From: Evansella sp. LMS18
Lineage (GTDB): Bacteria > Bacillota > Bacilli > Bacillales > Salisediminibacteriaceae
NCBI RefSeq assembly: GCF_024362785.1
Contig: NZ_CP093301.1
Location: forward strand, 4,526,001 to 4,590,000
Direction: 5' to 3'
Length of the DNA stretch: 64,000 nucleotides
Below, one piece after another: positions 43,721-51,487 of the stretch; position 1 is the first letter of the stretch, and every line of letters begins with the position of its first letter. The position numbers and the translations under genes were made by a program. Under the pieces are notes generated by a model. It was given only the letters and a program-made list of their open reading frames with translations. It ran no database searches and was not told where the DNA came from.

Positions 43721-45460
43721 ATGACTACAGCAAAGAAACCATTTAAGGCGGCAGCTATACAGTTTAATCCGAAGCTGAACCGTCGCAATACAAATATACG
43801 CGCACTAATGAAACTTGTAAGGGAAGCTGCAGAAAACGGCGCTCGTCTGATTGTGACGCCTGAAATGGCCACAACCGGTTACCATTACCTTGACAGATCT
43901 TCCATCTCAGCCTATGTGGATACTATTCCAGGGATTACCACTGCACAGTTCGCACAGATTGCCAAGGAATATGATACATACATTGTCATCGGGATGGCGG
44001 AGCATGATTTAACGAGCGGCCTTTACTATAATTCCGCGGCTCTTGTGGGCCCGGAAGGATATATCGGCAAGTACAGGAAAATTCATCAGTGGGTGGTTGA
44101 GAATTACTGGTCCTGCTGGGGGGACATGGGCTGCCCCGCATTTGAAACGGAACTGGGAAAAATATCGATGATCATCTGCCAGGATTCCACTTATTTTGAA
44201 TCTGCCAGGCTGGCGGCAGTAAACGGAGCGGATATCCTTTGTTTTCCTACAAATTCATCAGGCGCTTCCATCTCCCTGCTGCAGCACTGGGCAGAAATGA
44301 ACGGGTTATATGTGGTAAGTGCCAACCGTTCCAATACGGAAGAGGAATTTCATATGGCAGGCCTCAGTGCTGTATGGTCTCCTTCCGGAAGAAAAATTGA
44401 GGAAGCGCCATACTCCGCTGTTGAAGATGAAACAAAGGATGAAGCCAGGATCATCTATGGAGAGATTGATCCGGAGCAATATGATAATGAGGCCAAAGAA
44501 CGCATCCTTGAACGGAGAATGGAAGCATACAAAGACTTAATGCTGTTTCTTGGACCGTGGGATTATACAAAAAACACCGACTCCCGCCATATACATGCGG
44601 CAGCCATTCAGTATGAGCCAGTGATTGGCGACAAAGAAGCCAATCTGCAAAAGGTAACGAGACTTGTTGAAGAGCAATTACAGGAAGGTGTGAACCTGGT
44701 TGTTCTTCCTGAACTGTCATTAACCGGGCCTGTTTACACAAAGAAGAAACAGGATATCGCCGATTATGCGGAAACAGATGACGGCGCTTCAGTAGGAGCA
44801 ATGAAAAAGCTTGCGAAGGATTGCGGGATTTACTTAGTATTCGGTTTTGTAGAAAAAGTGGCGCCTCATTTTCACAATACAGCTGTTCTGATCAGTCCTG
44901 AAGGGGAAGTCATTGGCAAACACAGAAAGATCCATCTGAATGAACGGGACGAACCATGGGCAGCGCCTGGGTCAAAAATATCAGTAACACCAGTTAACGG
45001 TTTTGGCCGGATTGGACTGATGATAGGCTACGATGCCGCATTCCCGGAAGTTGCAGGAGTCCTAACTGTAAAGCGGGCAGATGTCATCTGTATTCCGGCG
45101 AGCTGGAGCGGGGAATTCGGCACGGAAATAGCTATCAATCCGAAAATATTTCCGGAACCTTACCCGGCAGGATCGGTAACTACATGGGATGCAGTGGCCA
45201 AAGGAGCGCAGGCATATACGGTAGTGGCTAATTTTACTGGTACAGAATATAACTTTAAAGGAAGAAGCGCCATTTATAACCTTGACCAGAATTACACGAA
45301 TGACAAGACGGTGATTGCTTCTGAAACAGAAGAAGAAGTTCTCATGAATGACTTTAAAACAATGAAAACCGACTGGTGGCTCGACCAGGAAAAATTAATT
45401 TTGACTCGAAGAACGGATTATTATAAACCGCTTGTTACGAGAGTTCCTCCATTGCTGTAG
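43721..45460 (+). CDS. tandem nitrilase-superfamily protein, second domain inactive
   Basis: A 579-residue fusion of two carbon-nitrogen hydrolase domains (about 1-280 and 290-560). Domain 1 keeps the Glu-Lys-Cys triad: Glu in VTPEMATTGY, Lys in GKYRKIHQW and Cys in MIICQDSTYF. Domain 2 keeps Glu (VLPELSLTG) and Lys (GKHRKIHLN) but has glycine at the nucleophile (MIGYDAAFPE), so it is probably structural or regulatory. The substrate, an amide or nitrile, is unknown. GAGGGTGG precedes the ATG. It may form a compact pseudo-dimer. Confidence 0.88.
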   Translation: MTTAKKPFKAAAIQFNPKLNRRNTNIRALMKLVREAAENGARLIVTPEMATTGYHYLDRSSISAYVDTIPGITTAQFAQIAKEYDTYIVIGMAEHDLTSGLYYNSAALVGPEGYIGKYRKIHQWVVENYWSCWGDMGCPAFETELGKISMIICQDSTYFESARLAAVNGADILCFPTNSSGASISLLQHWAEMNGLYVVSANRSNTEEEFHMAGLSAVWSPSGRKIEEAPYSAVEDETKDEARIIYGEIDPEQYDNEAKERILERRMEAYKDLMLFLGPWDYTKNTDSRHIHAAAIQYEPVIGDKEANLQKVTRLVEEQLQEGVNLVVLPELSLTGPVYTKKKQDIADYAETDDGASVGAMKKLAKDCGIYLVFGFVEKVAPHFHNTAVLISPEGEVIGKHRKIHLNERDEPWAAPGSKISVTPVNGFGRIGLMIGYDAAFPEVAGVLTVKRADVICIPASWSGEFGTEIAINPKIFPEPYPAGSVTTWDAVAKGAQAYTVVANFTGTEYNFKGRSAIYNLDQNYTNDKTVIASETEEEVLMNDFKTMKTDWWLDQEKLILTRRTDYYKPLVTRVPPLL

Positions 45461-45502
45461 CTTCTGCCCGGCAGCGGGTAATTAAATCGTAATTTCACAT
45501 GC

Positions 45503-45543
45503 AGACAGACCTGAGTATCTATTCTTATGGTCTGTTTTTTTAA
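45503..45543 (+). terminator. intrinsic terminator
   Basis: The arms CAGACAGACC and GGTCTG are followed by T7. Confidence 0.75.
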
Positions 45544-45634
45544 TTCCGGAACCTGAAAAGTTATAAACACTCAATAACTGGGTAACCAAACAGATAACTG
45601 CTCTATTTGCATGAAGTAAGGGGGAAGAGTCTGC

Positions 45635-46513
45635 ATGGAAGTGAAAAGAATGATCATTATCTTTTTTACAGGAATCCTGCTGGCTGTTACAGGTGGAATT
45701 GTTTCGCTGAACACAGTCATGGAAACGGAGACAGAAGAGGACCTGGGAGTTTTTGAAGCGGTACAGTCTGCAGTCTCTGCTAATTATGACAGCCCCCGGG
45801 AAAAACAGTTAAAAAGCGAATGGAACAAAGTGGACTATCAGCATCTTACTTTTTATTATCCGGACGAAGCAGAGGAATTAGTTCCGATTACAAAGGAAAC
45901 CGTGGAGATTGCCATGGAGAAGACTAAAACTATATTAGGCGAGTATAATAAAAGACCTGCAGATATTTTTATTTTTGCGAACCAGGAGGACCTTGAACAG
46001 TTTGCAGGGGAAACTGGCATTGACGGTTATTATTCCGATATTAAAAAGCTGATCGGTATCGCCCCGGAAGATAAACAAGCGCTGATAGACAAGTCGGAAG
46101 AAGCATTGTTTGAGTTCCAGTCTACGTTAGTCCATGAATATACACATTATGCCGCTAAACAGAAGATGTTCGATCTGGCTGTCGATCCGGAACGTATTCC
46201 TGTCTGGTTCGAAGAGGGGATCAGCGAGTATACCGGAAAAGATAAATCTGTGGAGCAGGATGCGGAAGCTGTATCATTCAGCACCTTAACAGAAAAAAGG
46301 GGCTGGGAAGAGGCGGACAAAAAAGAAGATACGGATGTGTATGGCCAAAGCTTTCTCGCTGTAAACTTTTTGATAGAAGAATATGGGGAAGAAATCATTA
46401 ACGATATTTTAATAGAAACTAAAAAAGCTGGCGGGTTTTATAAAGGGCTCTATCAAACTACAGGGCTCACACTCCACGACCTTGACCGATCACTCACTGA
46501 GAAAGAAACATAA
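45635..46513 (+). CDS. membrane-anchored HExxH metalloprotease-like protein
   Basis: A 292-residue protein with one N-terminal membrane helix (about 6-24) and an extracytoplasmic peptidase-MA-like domain. The zinc site is LVHEYTHYA, with the third ligand likely Glu in WFEEGISEY 30 residues later, and VYGQSFLAVNFLIEEYG follows. The substrate is unknown. AAGGGGGAAG precedes the ATG. A terminator follows at once. Confidence 0.8.
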   Translation: MEVKRMIIIFFTGILLAVTGGIVSLNTVMETETEEDLGVFEAVQSAVSANYDSPREKQLKSEWNKVDYQHLTFYYPDEAEELVPITKETVEIAMEKTKTILGEYNKRPADIFIFANQEDLEQFAGETGIDGYYSDIKKLIGIAPEDKQALIDKSEEALFEFQSTLVHEYTHYAAKQKMFDLAVDPERIPVWFEEGISEYTGKDKSVEQDAEAVSFSTLTEKRGWEEADKKEDTDVYGQSFLAVNFLIEEYGEEIINDILIETKKAGGFYKGLYQTTGLTLHDLDRSLTEKET

Positions 46514-46542
46514 AGCACAGCCAGCCGGCTGTGCTTGTTTAA
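46512..46542 (+). terminator. intrinsic terminator
   Basis: The arms AAGCACAGCC and GGCTGTGCTT are followed by GTTT. Confidence 0.75.
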
Positions 46543-46657
46543 AAAATAAAATTTTACGCCCAGAAAATCTGTTGAATATTCCCTATATATTGAGTGAGTA
46601 CCTGTAAGCGGAAAAACAGTTATACTTATTTTATACAAATGTATAAGGAGGACGCGC

Positions 46658-47197
46658 ATGGTGCCATCCAGATCGTTTTTTTCCAAAAAGAAGAAAGGTC
46701 TTCACCAGCAGGAAGTTATCATCAGGCCATACGGGCCAGGTGATGCGGGATATATTGCGTACCTACATGGGAAGCTATACGCTGAAAAATATCAATTCGG
46801 GCCTGTGTTTGAGTATTACGTAATGAAAGGATTGACCGAATTTCTCTATGATTCTGAAGGAGGGGAGCTGTGGATTGCAGAAGTGAACGGGCAAATTGCA
46901 GGGTCCATCGCTATTACAAGAGAGAGTGAGAATACTGCTCAGCTCAGGTGGTTTATTCTGGATGAGGAATTTCATGGAGCCGGGATCGGACGCCGATTGA
47001 TGGAAACAGCAGTTGAATTTTGCAATGAGCAAGGATACACCTATGTATTTTTATGGACGGTAAGCGATTTAAAGGCAGCCCGGTATCTTTACAAAGATTT
47101 TAATTTCCAAGTGAAAGAGAAAAAACAAAACGATGAGTGGACAGAGTCGGAGATCACCGAGGAGAGGTGGGAACTGGCAATTCCTCCTTCAATATAA
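46658..47197 (+). CDS. GNAT-family N-acetyltransferase
   Basis: A 179-residue GNAT protein with RPYGPGDAGYIAYLHGKLYA, a clear acetyl-CoA loop DEEFHGAGIGRRLMETAVEF, and AARYLYKDFNF. It resembles the acetyltransferase half of MarR-GNAT fusion proteins. AAGGAGGA lies 8 nt before the ATG. Its stop codon TAA (47195-47197) lies in the end of repeat copy E. Confidence 0.85.
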   Translation: MVPSRSFFSKKKKGLHQQEVIIRPYGPGDAGYIAYLHGKLYAEKYQFGPVFEYYVMKGLTEFLYDSEGGELWIAEVNGQIAGSIAITRESENTAQLRWFILDEEFHGAGIGRRLMETAVEFCNEQGYTYVFLWTVSDLKAARYLYKDFNFQVKEKKQNDEWTESEITEERWELAIPPSI

Positions 47198-47248
47198 AGT
47201 AAATCTTCAATCAGAGGGAGTTTTACGGACAGTTACATCGGGATAAAA
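47194..47248 (-). repeat. deleted copy E of the 155-bp element
   Basis: Only the two ends remain: ATAAAGTAAATC...CAATCAG at 47194-47213 and GGGAGTTTTACGGAC...ACATCGGGATAAA at 47215-47248. About 100 bp between the hairpins is missing compared with copies A-D. Confidence 0.75.
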
Positions 47249-47364
47249 GTATTTAAAATTAACATAAACAATGTATTAATTGGGCTTACATTTGCGTAAC
47301 AATTCTGATAATATAGTTTTCATAACTTATTTTGGATACATGTATAAAAGAGGAGCTGGAAGGT

Positions 47365-48216
47365 ATGAGAGAGGATTGCTGTGTTACATTTATCGGCGCC
47401 GGGAATATGGCAGAAGCGATAATTTCCGGAGTAGTGAAAAAAGGGCAGTACCGTCCTGGGCAGCTGGCTGTAACCAACAAAAATAATATAGGACGACTGA
47501 TTGAACTTCAGGATAAGTACGGAGTTCAGGGAATTGCCCGTGACCGCCTCCCCATCTCCTCTGCAAATATTATTATTCTGGCAGTGAAGCCAAAAGATGC
47601 GGAAGAAGCCCTCAGGTTTTTAAGAGACCGGCTGAAGCCTGACCAGCTTGTTATCAGTGTGATGGCCGGTATATCTATTTCCTATTTGGAAGCACATCTA
47701 CACAAGTACCAGCCGATCATCCGGACAATGCCTAACACGTCGGGAATGATACTGGAATCGGCGACAGCACTTGCACCGGGACAGCATGTGACGATGAAAA
47801 GTGTGAGTCTTGCCAAATCACTTTTTAAAGCAATCGGAGAGGTTTATGTGATTGACGAAGAACAGATGGACCTCTTCACAGGGATGGCAGGGAGCGGTCC
47901 GGCGTTCTTTTATTATTTAGTGGAGCATATTGAGAAAAAGGCCGTGGAAAATGGGATGGATTCACTTTTGGCAAGGGAAATTGGTGCTCAAACGATTCTC
48001 GGGGCAGCTAAAATGCTTCTGGAGCGGAGTGAACCTACGAGCCAGCTCAGGAAGAATATCACTTCCAAAAACGGAACTACGGAGGCAGGGCTTGAGGCTC
48101 TTGCGAGAAGCGGCGGCGGAGAGGCATTGATGTCAGCCATCGAAAAGGCTATGAACCGCTCAAAGGAGATAAGCAGAGAGCTTGAACGGAACAGCTTAGT
48201 AAACAACAGGCTGTAA
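47365..48216 (+). CDS. proC: pyrroline-5-carboxylate reductase, paralog 1
   Basis: A 283-residue ProC enzyme for the last step of proline synthesis, reducing pyrroline-5-carboxylate with NADPH. The N-terminal Rossmann loop is FIGAGNMAEAIISG, then AVKPKDAEEAL and IRTMPNTSGMI. The signature MAGSGPAFFYYLVEHIEKKAVENG lies near residue 165. The ATG at 47365 is supported by GAGGAGCTGGAAGG. It lies 1.6 kb from a second paralog, so one may be for osmotic proline production. No T-box is visible upstream. Confidence 0.93.
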   Translation: MREDCCVTFIGAGNMAEAIISGVVKKGQYRPGQLAVTNKNNIGRLIELQDKYGVQGIARDRLPISSANIIILAVKPKDAEEALRFLRDRLKPDQLVISVMAGISISYLEAHLHKYQPIIRTMPNTSGMILESATALAPGQHVTMKSVSLAKSLFKAIGEVYVIDEEQMDLFTGMAGSGPAFFYYLVEHIEKKAVENGMDSLLAREIGAQTILGAAKMLLERSEPTSQLRKNITSKNGTTEAGLEALARSGGGEALMSAIEKAMNRSKEISRELERNSLVNNRL

Positions 48217-48245
48217 GAAGGTTTTTTTAATTTTTTCAAAAAAAG

Positions 48246-48284
48246 AGGGCAGACAGGGATTGAATCCTGTCTGCCTGTTTGTGT
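48246..48284 (+). terminator. intrinsic terminator
   Basis: The arms GGGCAGACAGGATT-like GGCAGACAGG and CCTGTCTGCC are followed by a T-rich tail. It lies between the convergent proC and HAD genes. Confidence 0.75.
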
Positions 48285-48338
48285 GTCTTTATAACATGAA
48301 GTCATTACAGAGAGAAAAGGGGAAAAGCATATGTAAAA

Positions 48339-49019
48339 TTATGAAGCGAAAATTTCCCACTCATTCTCTTCTGCTATCTTTTTCATTTCATCTTTCGGAT
48401 TTACAACGACGGGATACTGAACATACTGGAGGAGAGGAATATCACTTTCACTGTCTGCATAGGCCCAGATTTCACTTTCTTTCCCGTTATCGGACAGGCT
48501 TTCCTTGCTGAGCTGATCAAGCCATTCCTGTACTTTGCGGACTTTCACATCTCCATTTACAATTTCACCAATCTGGCCCGTACAATGTCCTTTTTCATCG
48601 AAGAGAAGCTCTGTGCTTATGACATGTACATCCAGCTTGACTTCTTTTGTAAAAGCCTTTAAAAACGGCAGCAACGCGCCGGACAATACGATAACTGTGT
48701 CTCCGTTTTCCTGATGCATGCGGATGGTATGGATAAGGTCATGATGAACTTCCTTTTTCCCATGATCCACAAGCTCCTGGAAAAATGCATCCAGCTCCTC
48801 ATTTGTCTTTCCTTTAAAGGTCCTGGCAAACGACTTGAAAAATTCATGGCGCAGTGCTTCTTTCCCTTTCACAGCCCCTAAAAAAGCAGCTTTCACTAAA
48901 CCTGTGGAAACGATTCCCCAGTCCCTGAATTTAAACTGCTTCCTGCCAGCCTGAAACATGACATTGAACGAGTTTCCCTGAAAAAGAGTCCCATCAAAAT
49001 CGACTGTTACGATAGCCAT
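48339..49019 (-). CDS. HAD-IB phosphatase (SerB-like)
   Basis: A 226-residue HAD phosphatase with motif I VDFDGTLFQ, motif II VIVLSGALL and motif IV YADSESDIPLLQYV. It resembles phosphoserine-phosphatase-type subfamily IB enzymes, but the substrate is open. GAGGTGAC lies upstream of the ATG. Confidence 0.85.
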   Translation of the reverse strand: MAIVTVDFDGTLFQGNSFNVMFQAGRKQFKFRDWGIVSTGLVKAAFLGAVKGKEALRHEFFKSFARTFKGKTNEELDAFFQELVDHGKKEVHHDLIHTIRMHQENGDTVIVLSGALLPFLKAFTKEVKLDVHVISTELLFDEKGHCTGQIGEIVNGDVKVRKVQEWLDQLSKESLSDNGKESEIWAYADSESDIPLLQYVQYPVVVNPKDEMKKIAEENEWEIFAS

Positions 49020-49116
49020 CTCAAGTCACCTCACTTTTCAGACAATTATATAGGAAGTCCTGTTAAATGTAAAATTGCTGGAATTAAAGGAATGAAGTGG
49101 ATGACATAAAACCGAC

Positions 49117-49164
49117 AAGGGGTCTGGCCCTGTGTGTAACTGTTCACACAGGGCCAGACCCCTT
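49117..49164. repeat. perfect 20-bp inverted repeat of the GGGCCAGACCC type
   Basis: AAGGGGTCTGGCCCTGTGTG (49117-49136) and its exact reverse complement (49145-49164) flank an 8-nt loop. It lies just after the YrhK-like gene. The same GGGCCAGACCC core forms the terminator at 56537-56588 and occurs at 60650-60660. Confidence 0.85.
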
Positions 49165-49166
49165 AG

Positions 49167-49514
49167 TTAATTAGAGGTATCTTTTTTTTCATTTTCATCT
49201 CTTGTATACGTATCGGTATCTTTCATTTCATTTCGGAGGGAGGCACTATGCATCAATCTCAAAATTGGGCGGACAACAAGAAAAGTACTTCCGAGAAGAT
49301 AGCATACTTTGCCGATTGTATCTAAACCGTCGAAAAAATTAAGGATACTCCCGGCTACAAAAAGAACACCAATTAATATATCGTTTATGGTAGACAATAC
49401 CCGATATCTTTTATCAAAATACAGGCGAAATCGTCCTGCTTTTACGTCTAAATAATCTTCCCCGTCTTTCACTACAGGCAATTTCAACTTCGTCATTCTC
49501 CCTTCTTCAAACAT
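49167..49514 (-). CDS. YrhK-family membrane protein
   Basis: A 115-residue protein with two membrane helices in the middle (about 40-60 and 66-86) and the YrhK-like pattern FDKRYRVLSTINDILIGVLF...LLGSTFLVVRPILRLMH. Function unknown. The ATG at 49514 has CAGGAG 5 nt upstream; a second ATG at 49496 is possible. The tail is charged and probably cytosolic. Confidence 0.7.
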   Translation of the reverse strand: MFEEGRMTKLKLPVVKDGEDYLDVKAGRFRLYFDKRYRVLSTINDILIGVLFVAGSILNFFDGLDTIGKVCYLLGSTFLVVRPILRLMHSASLRNEMKDTDTYTRDENEKKDTSN

Positions 49515-49864
49515 TGACTCCTGTTTTTTACCCCTGTTTTAAGGAAAATAAACCCTATCTAATGAGAAGGGGCAACCTGAGTTCCGGATTTGCTTTGCAT
49601 GTAAAGTAATTCGAAAAATATTTGCACCGGAAACAAGCTCTTTCGTTAATTGGCTGTATACCGCTGTATTGCCCGAATGAAGGGATTAGATATGTTCATC
49701 TGCACATATCTCTCAATGTTGGCGCTTTCATTAACTAATTGGAGCTTTATCTCATTTCTTTCCACATATCCCTTGAAGTCATCGCTGAGCATGTTACTAT
49801 AGAGTTCGTGTGTTACTGAACGGACTTTATTTTTCCAACCAGAAATAACAAGGAGATTGATAGA
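49515..49864. promoter_or_regulatory. 350-bp gap with a candidate sigma-A promoter for the second proC
   Basis: TTGAAG at 49773-49778, a 16-nt spacer and TACTAT at 49795-49800 form a fair promoter. AAGGAGA follows 5-10 nt before the ATG. I see no T-box or known riboswitch in the remainder. Confidence 0.5.
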
Positions 49865-50713
49865 ATGGCTTTAAATAAGCAAATAATTTTTATCGGGGCA
49901 GGAAATATGGCGGAAGCAATGATTTCCGGTATGGTGACAACAGGAACAGTGGAACCTGGCCAAATAACTGTTACTAACCGCAGCAACGAGGATCGCCTCA
50001 CTGAACTAAATGAGCGTTATGGGGTACGCGGTGTACCACGTCATATGGTTAATATAGGAGAAGCGGACGTTGTAATCATAGCAATGAAACCGAAAGACGC
50101 AGAAAAGTGCCTCGTTTCCCTGAAAAATGAGCTTCAGCCAAACCAGGTTCTTATGAGTGTGCTTGCCGGTATAACAACTTCATTCATGGAAGAGCACCTG
50201 CAGACCGGACAGCAGGTCATCCGGGTAATGCCTAACACTTCCAGCATGATTCAGGAATCAGCGACAGCTATTTCTCCTGGAGAAAATGTGACAATGAAAA
50301 ATATTAAACTTGCTAAAACTCTTCTGCAGGCGATCGGAGAAGTGTACGTTATAGAAGAAGACCAGATGGATCTCTTCACAGGCATCGCAGGGAGCGGGCC
50401 TGCATTCTATTATTATTTAACAGAGCATATTGAAAAAGCAGCTGCAGAGAATGGGATGGATCCGGCCAATGCAAGAGAAATTGCAGCACAGACGTTACTA
50501 GGAGCAGCGAAAATGATGATGGAGAGAGACGAGTCCCCGGCACAACTAAGAAAAAATATCACTTCTAAAAACGGCACTACTGCAGCCGGTCTCACAGAGC
50601 TCGCTGAAAACGGTGGGGGCCGGGCAATCAGAGCTGCGATTGAAGGGGCAATGAACCGATCTAAGGAAATCAGCAATCAGCTGGAAAAAAAGAAAGAGCC
50701 TGTTCATCAGTAA
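49865..50713 (+). CDS. proC: pyrroline-5-carboxylate reductase, paralog 2
   Basis: A 282-residue ProC paralog of 47365-48216 with the same blocks (FIGAGNMAEAMISG, VIRVMPNTSSMI, IAGSGPAFYYYLTEHIEKAA, ITSKNGTTAAGL). Its closeness to the first copy suggests a local duplication. B. subtilis also carries several such enzymes, split between housekeeping and salt-induced proline synthesis. Which copy serves which role here cannot be told. CAAGGAGA precedes the ATG. A terminator follows. Confidence 0.93.
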   Translation: MALNKQIIFIGAGNMAEAMISGMVTTGTVEPGQITVTNRSNEDRLTELNERYGVRGVPRHMVNIGEADVVIIAMKPKDAEKCLVSLKNELQPNQVLMSVLAGITTSFMEEHLQTGQQVIRVMPNTSSMIQESATAISPGENVTMKNIKLAKTLLQAIGEVYVIEEDQMDLFTGIAGSGPAFYYYLTEHIEKAAAENGMDPANAREIAAQTLLGAAKMMMERDESPAQLRKNITSKNGTTAAGLTELAENGGGRAIRAAIEGAMNRSKEISNQLEKKKEPVHQ

Positions 50714-50741
50714 TTCTCCCGGAATTTAATATAGAGTATAG

Positions 50742-50777
50742 TTATTTAACCCTGAGGGACCTCAGGGTTTTTGTTTT
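50742..50777 (+). terminator. intrinsic terminator
   Basis: The arms ACCCTGAGG and CCTCAGGGT are followed by TTTTGTTTT. Confidence 0.88.
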
Positions 50778-50899
50778 ATGGCAATATGATTTGGATGGCC
50801 TTAAGAGATACTGTCTCCAATAAGATTTTCCGCCAGACAGAAATTATGGTAAAATAGCAGGAGATTTGTATATTAAGAGATTACTTATGACAGTGATAA

Positions 50900-51060
50900 G
50901 GGAGCTGTATTGTGCGATTTTCGGTAAGCCTTCAGTAAAGCGCCCGGATAACTTGGCCTAAATACTGGTATTCGAGAGAGATTATTACTGAAGTGCCGGG
51001 GGAGGAAGCAGCTGCTTTTTAACCTTTCAGAAAAGCAGAGTGAAGTGAACTCTGCTTCTG
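50900..51060 (+). ncRNA. candidate pseudoknotted leader RNA
   Basis: CTTCAGTAA (50930-50938) pairs exactly with TTACTGAAG (50985-50993). CCCGG in the loop (50943-50947) pairs with CCGGG just after the stem (50996-51000), which is an H-type pseudoknot. AATAC/GTATT forms a hairpin inside the loop, AGCTG (50903) can pair with CAGCT (51008), and GCAGAGT/ACTCTGC (51035-51055) follows. It leads into a 50-residue membrane protein gene. No known riboswitch class was recognised. Confidence 0.45.
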
Positions 51061-51090
51061 TTGGGAGCACTATGGAGGGGAGTGTTATCA

Positions 51091-51243
51091 TTGCCGGTTG
51101 AAACATCTATAATAATTGCGACACTAATGTTCATTGGATCAATCCCAATCAGTGTCTTTATCATATACAGAAAACTTCAGGACGATCATAAAAAAGAAAC
51201 AAAAGCTGAGGATAACCCACAAAAGGAACAGACACCTGAATAA
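51091..51243 (+). CDS. small single-helix membrane protein (50 residues)
   Basis: The TTG at 51091 follows GGAGGGGA by 8 nt. The protein has one N-terminal membrane helix (about 4-24) and a charged tail rich in Lys, Glu and Gln. It may be a small regulatory or stress membrane protein. It follows the candidate structured leader at 50900-51060. Confidence 0.6.
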   Translation: MPVETSIIIATLMFIGSIPISVFIIYRKLQDDHKKETKAEDNPQKEQTPE

Positions 51244-51318
51244 TCATTGCCAAAGCCTGTTAACCGGCAGCAACATTCGCTAATACGAGCTTTCTTTATG
51301 TTTGTAACGGAGGATTGA

Positions 51319-51429
51319 ATGAGAAAATTTAAATATACGCCTTTATTGATTATGTTTTTATTTATTGCCGCAGGAGTCATCAGTTTCTTTGTTTTCCGGT
51401 ATTTCTTTACTACGTATCCATTATTCTGA
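51319..51429 (+). CDS. very small membrane protein (36 residues)
   Basis: The ATG at 51319 has GGAGG 5 nt upstream and the frame ends at TGA 51427-51429. It codes for one hydrophobic helix (about 8-27) with a basic start and an aromatic end (RYFFTTYPLF). Size, site and composition make it plausible. It is probably co-transcribed with the gene at 51091. Unknown family. Confidence 0.55.
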   Translation: MRKFKYTPLLIMFLFIAAGVISFFVFRYFFTTYPLF

Positions 51430-51445
51430 TTTATAGTCCGGTTGA

Positions 51446-51483
51446 AAAACCCCCTGGCTTTCATCTGCCAGGGGGTTTTTCAT
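51446..51483. terminator. bidirectional intrinsic terminator
   Basis: The arms AAAACCCCCTGG and CCAGGGGGTTTT lie between the small membrane gene and convergent yhfW, with T-rich tails on both strands. Confidence 0.88.
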
Positions 51484-51487
51484 TATA

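Noticed and set aside
47203-47364. T-box leader before the first proC gene
   Set aside because: No AGGGTGG-type T-box sequence or matching stem-loop I was found; the same holds for the second proC.
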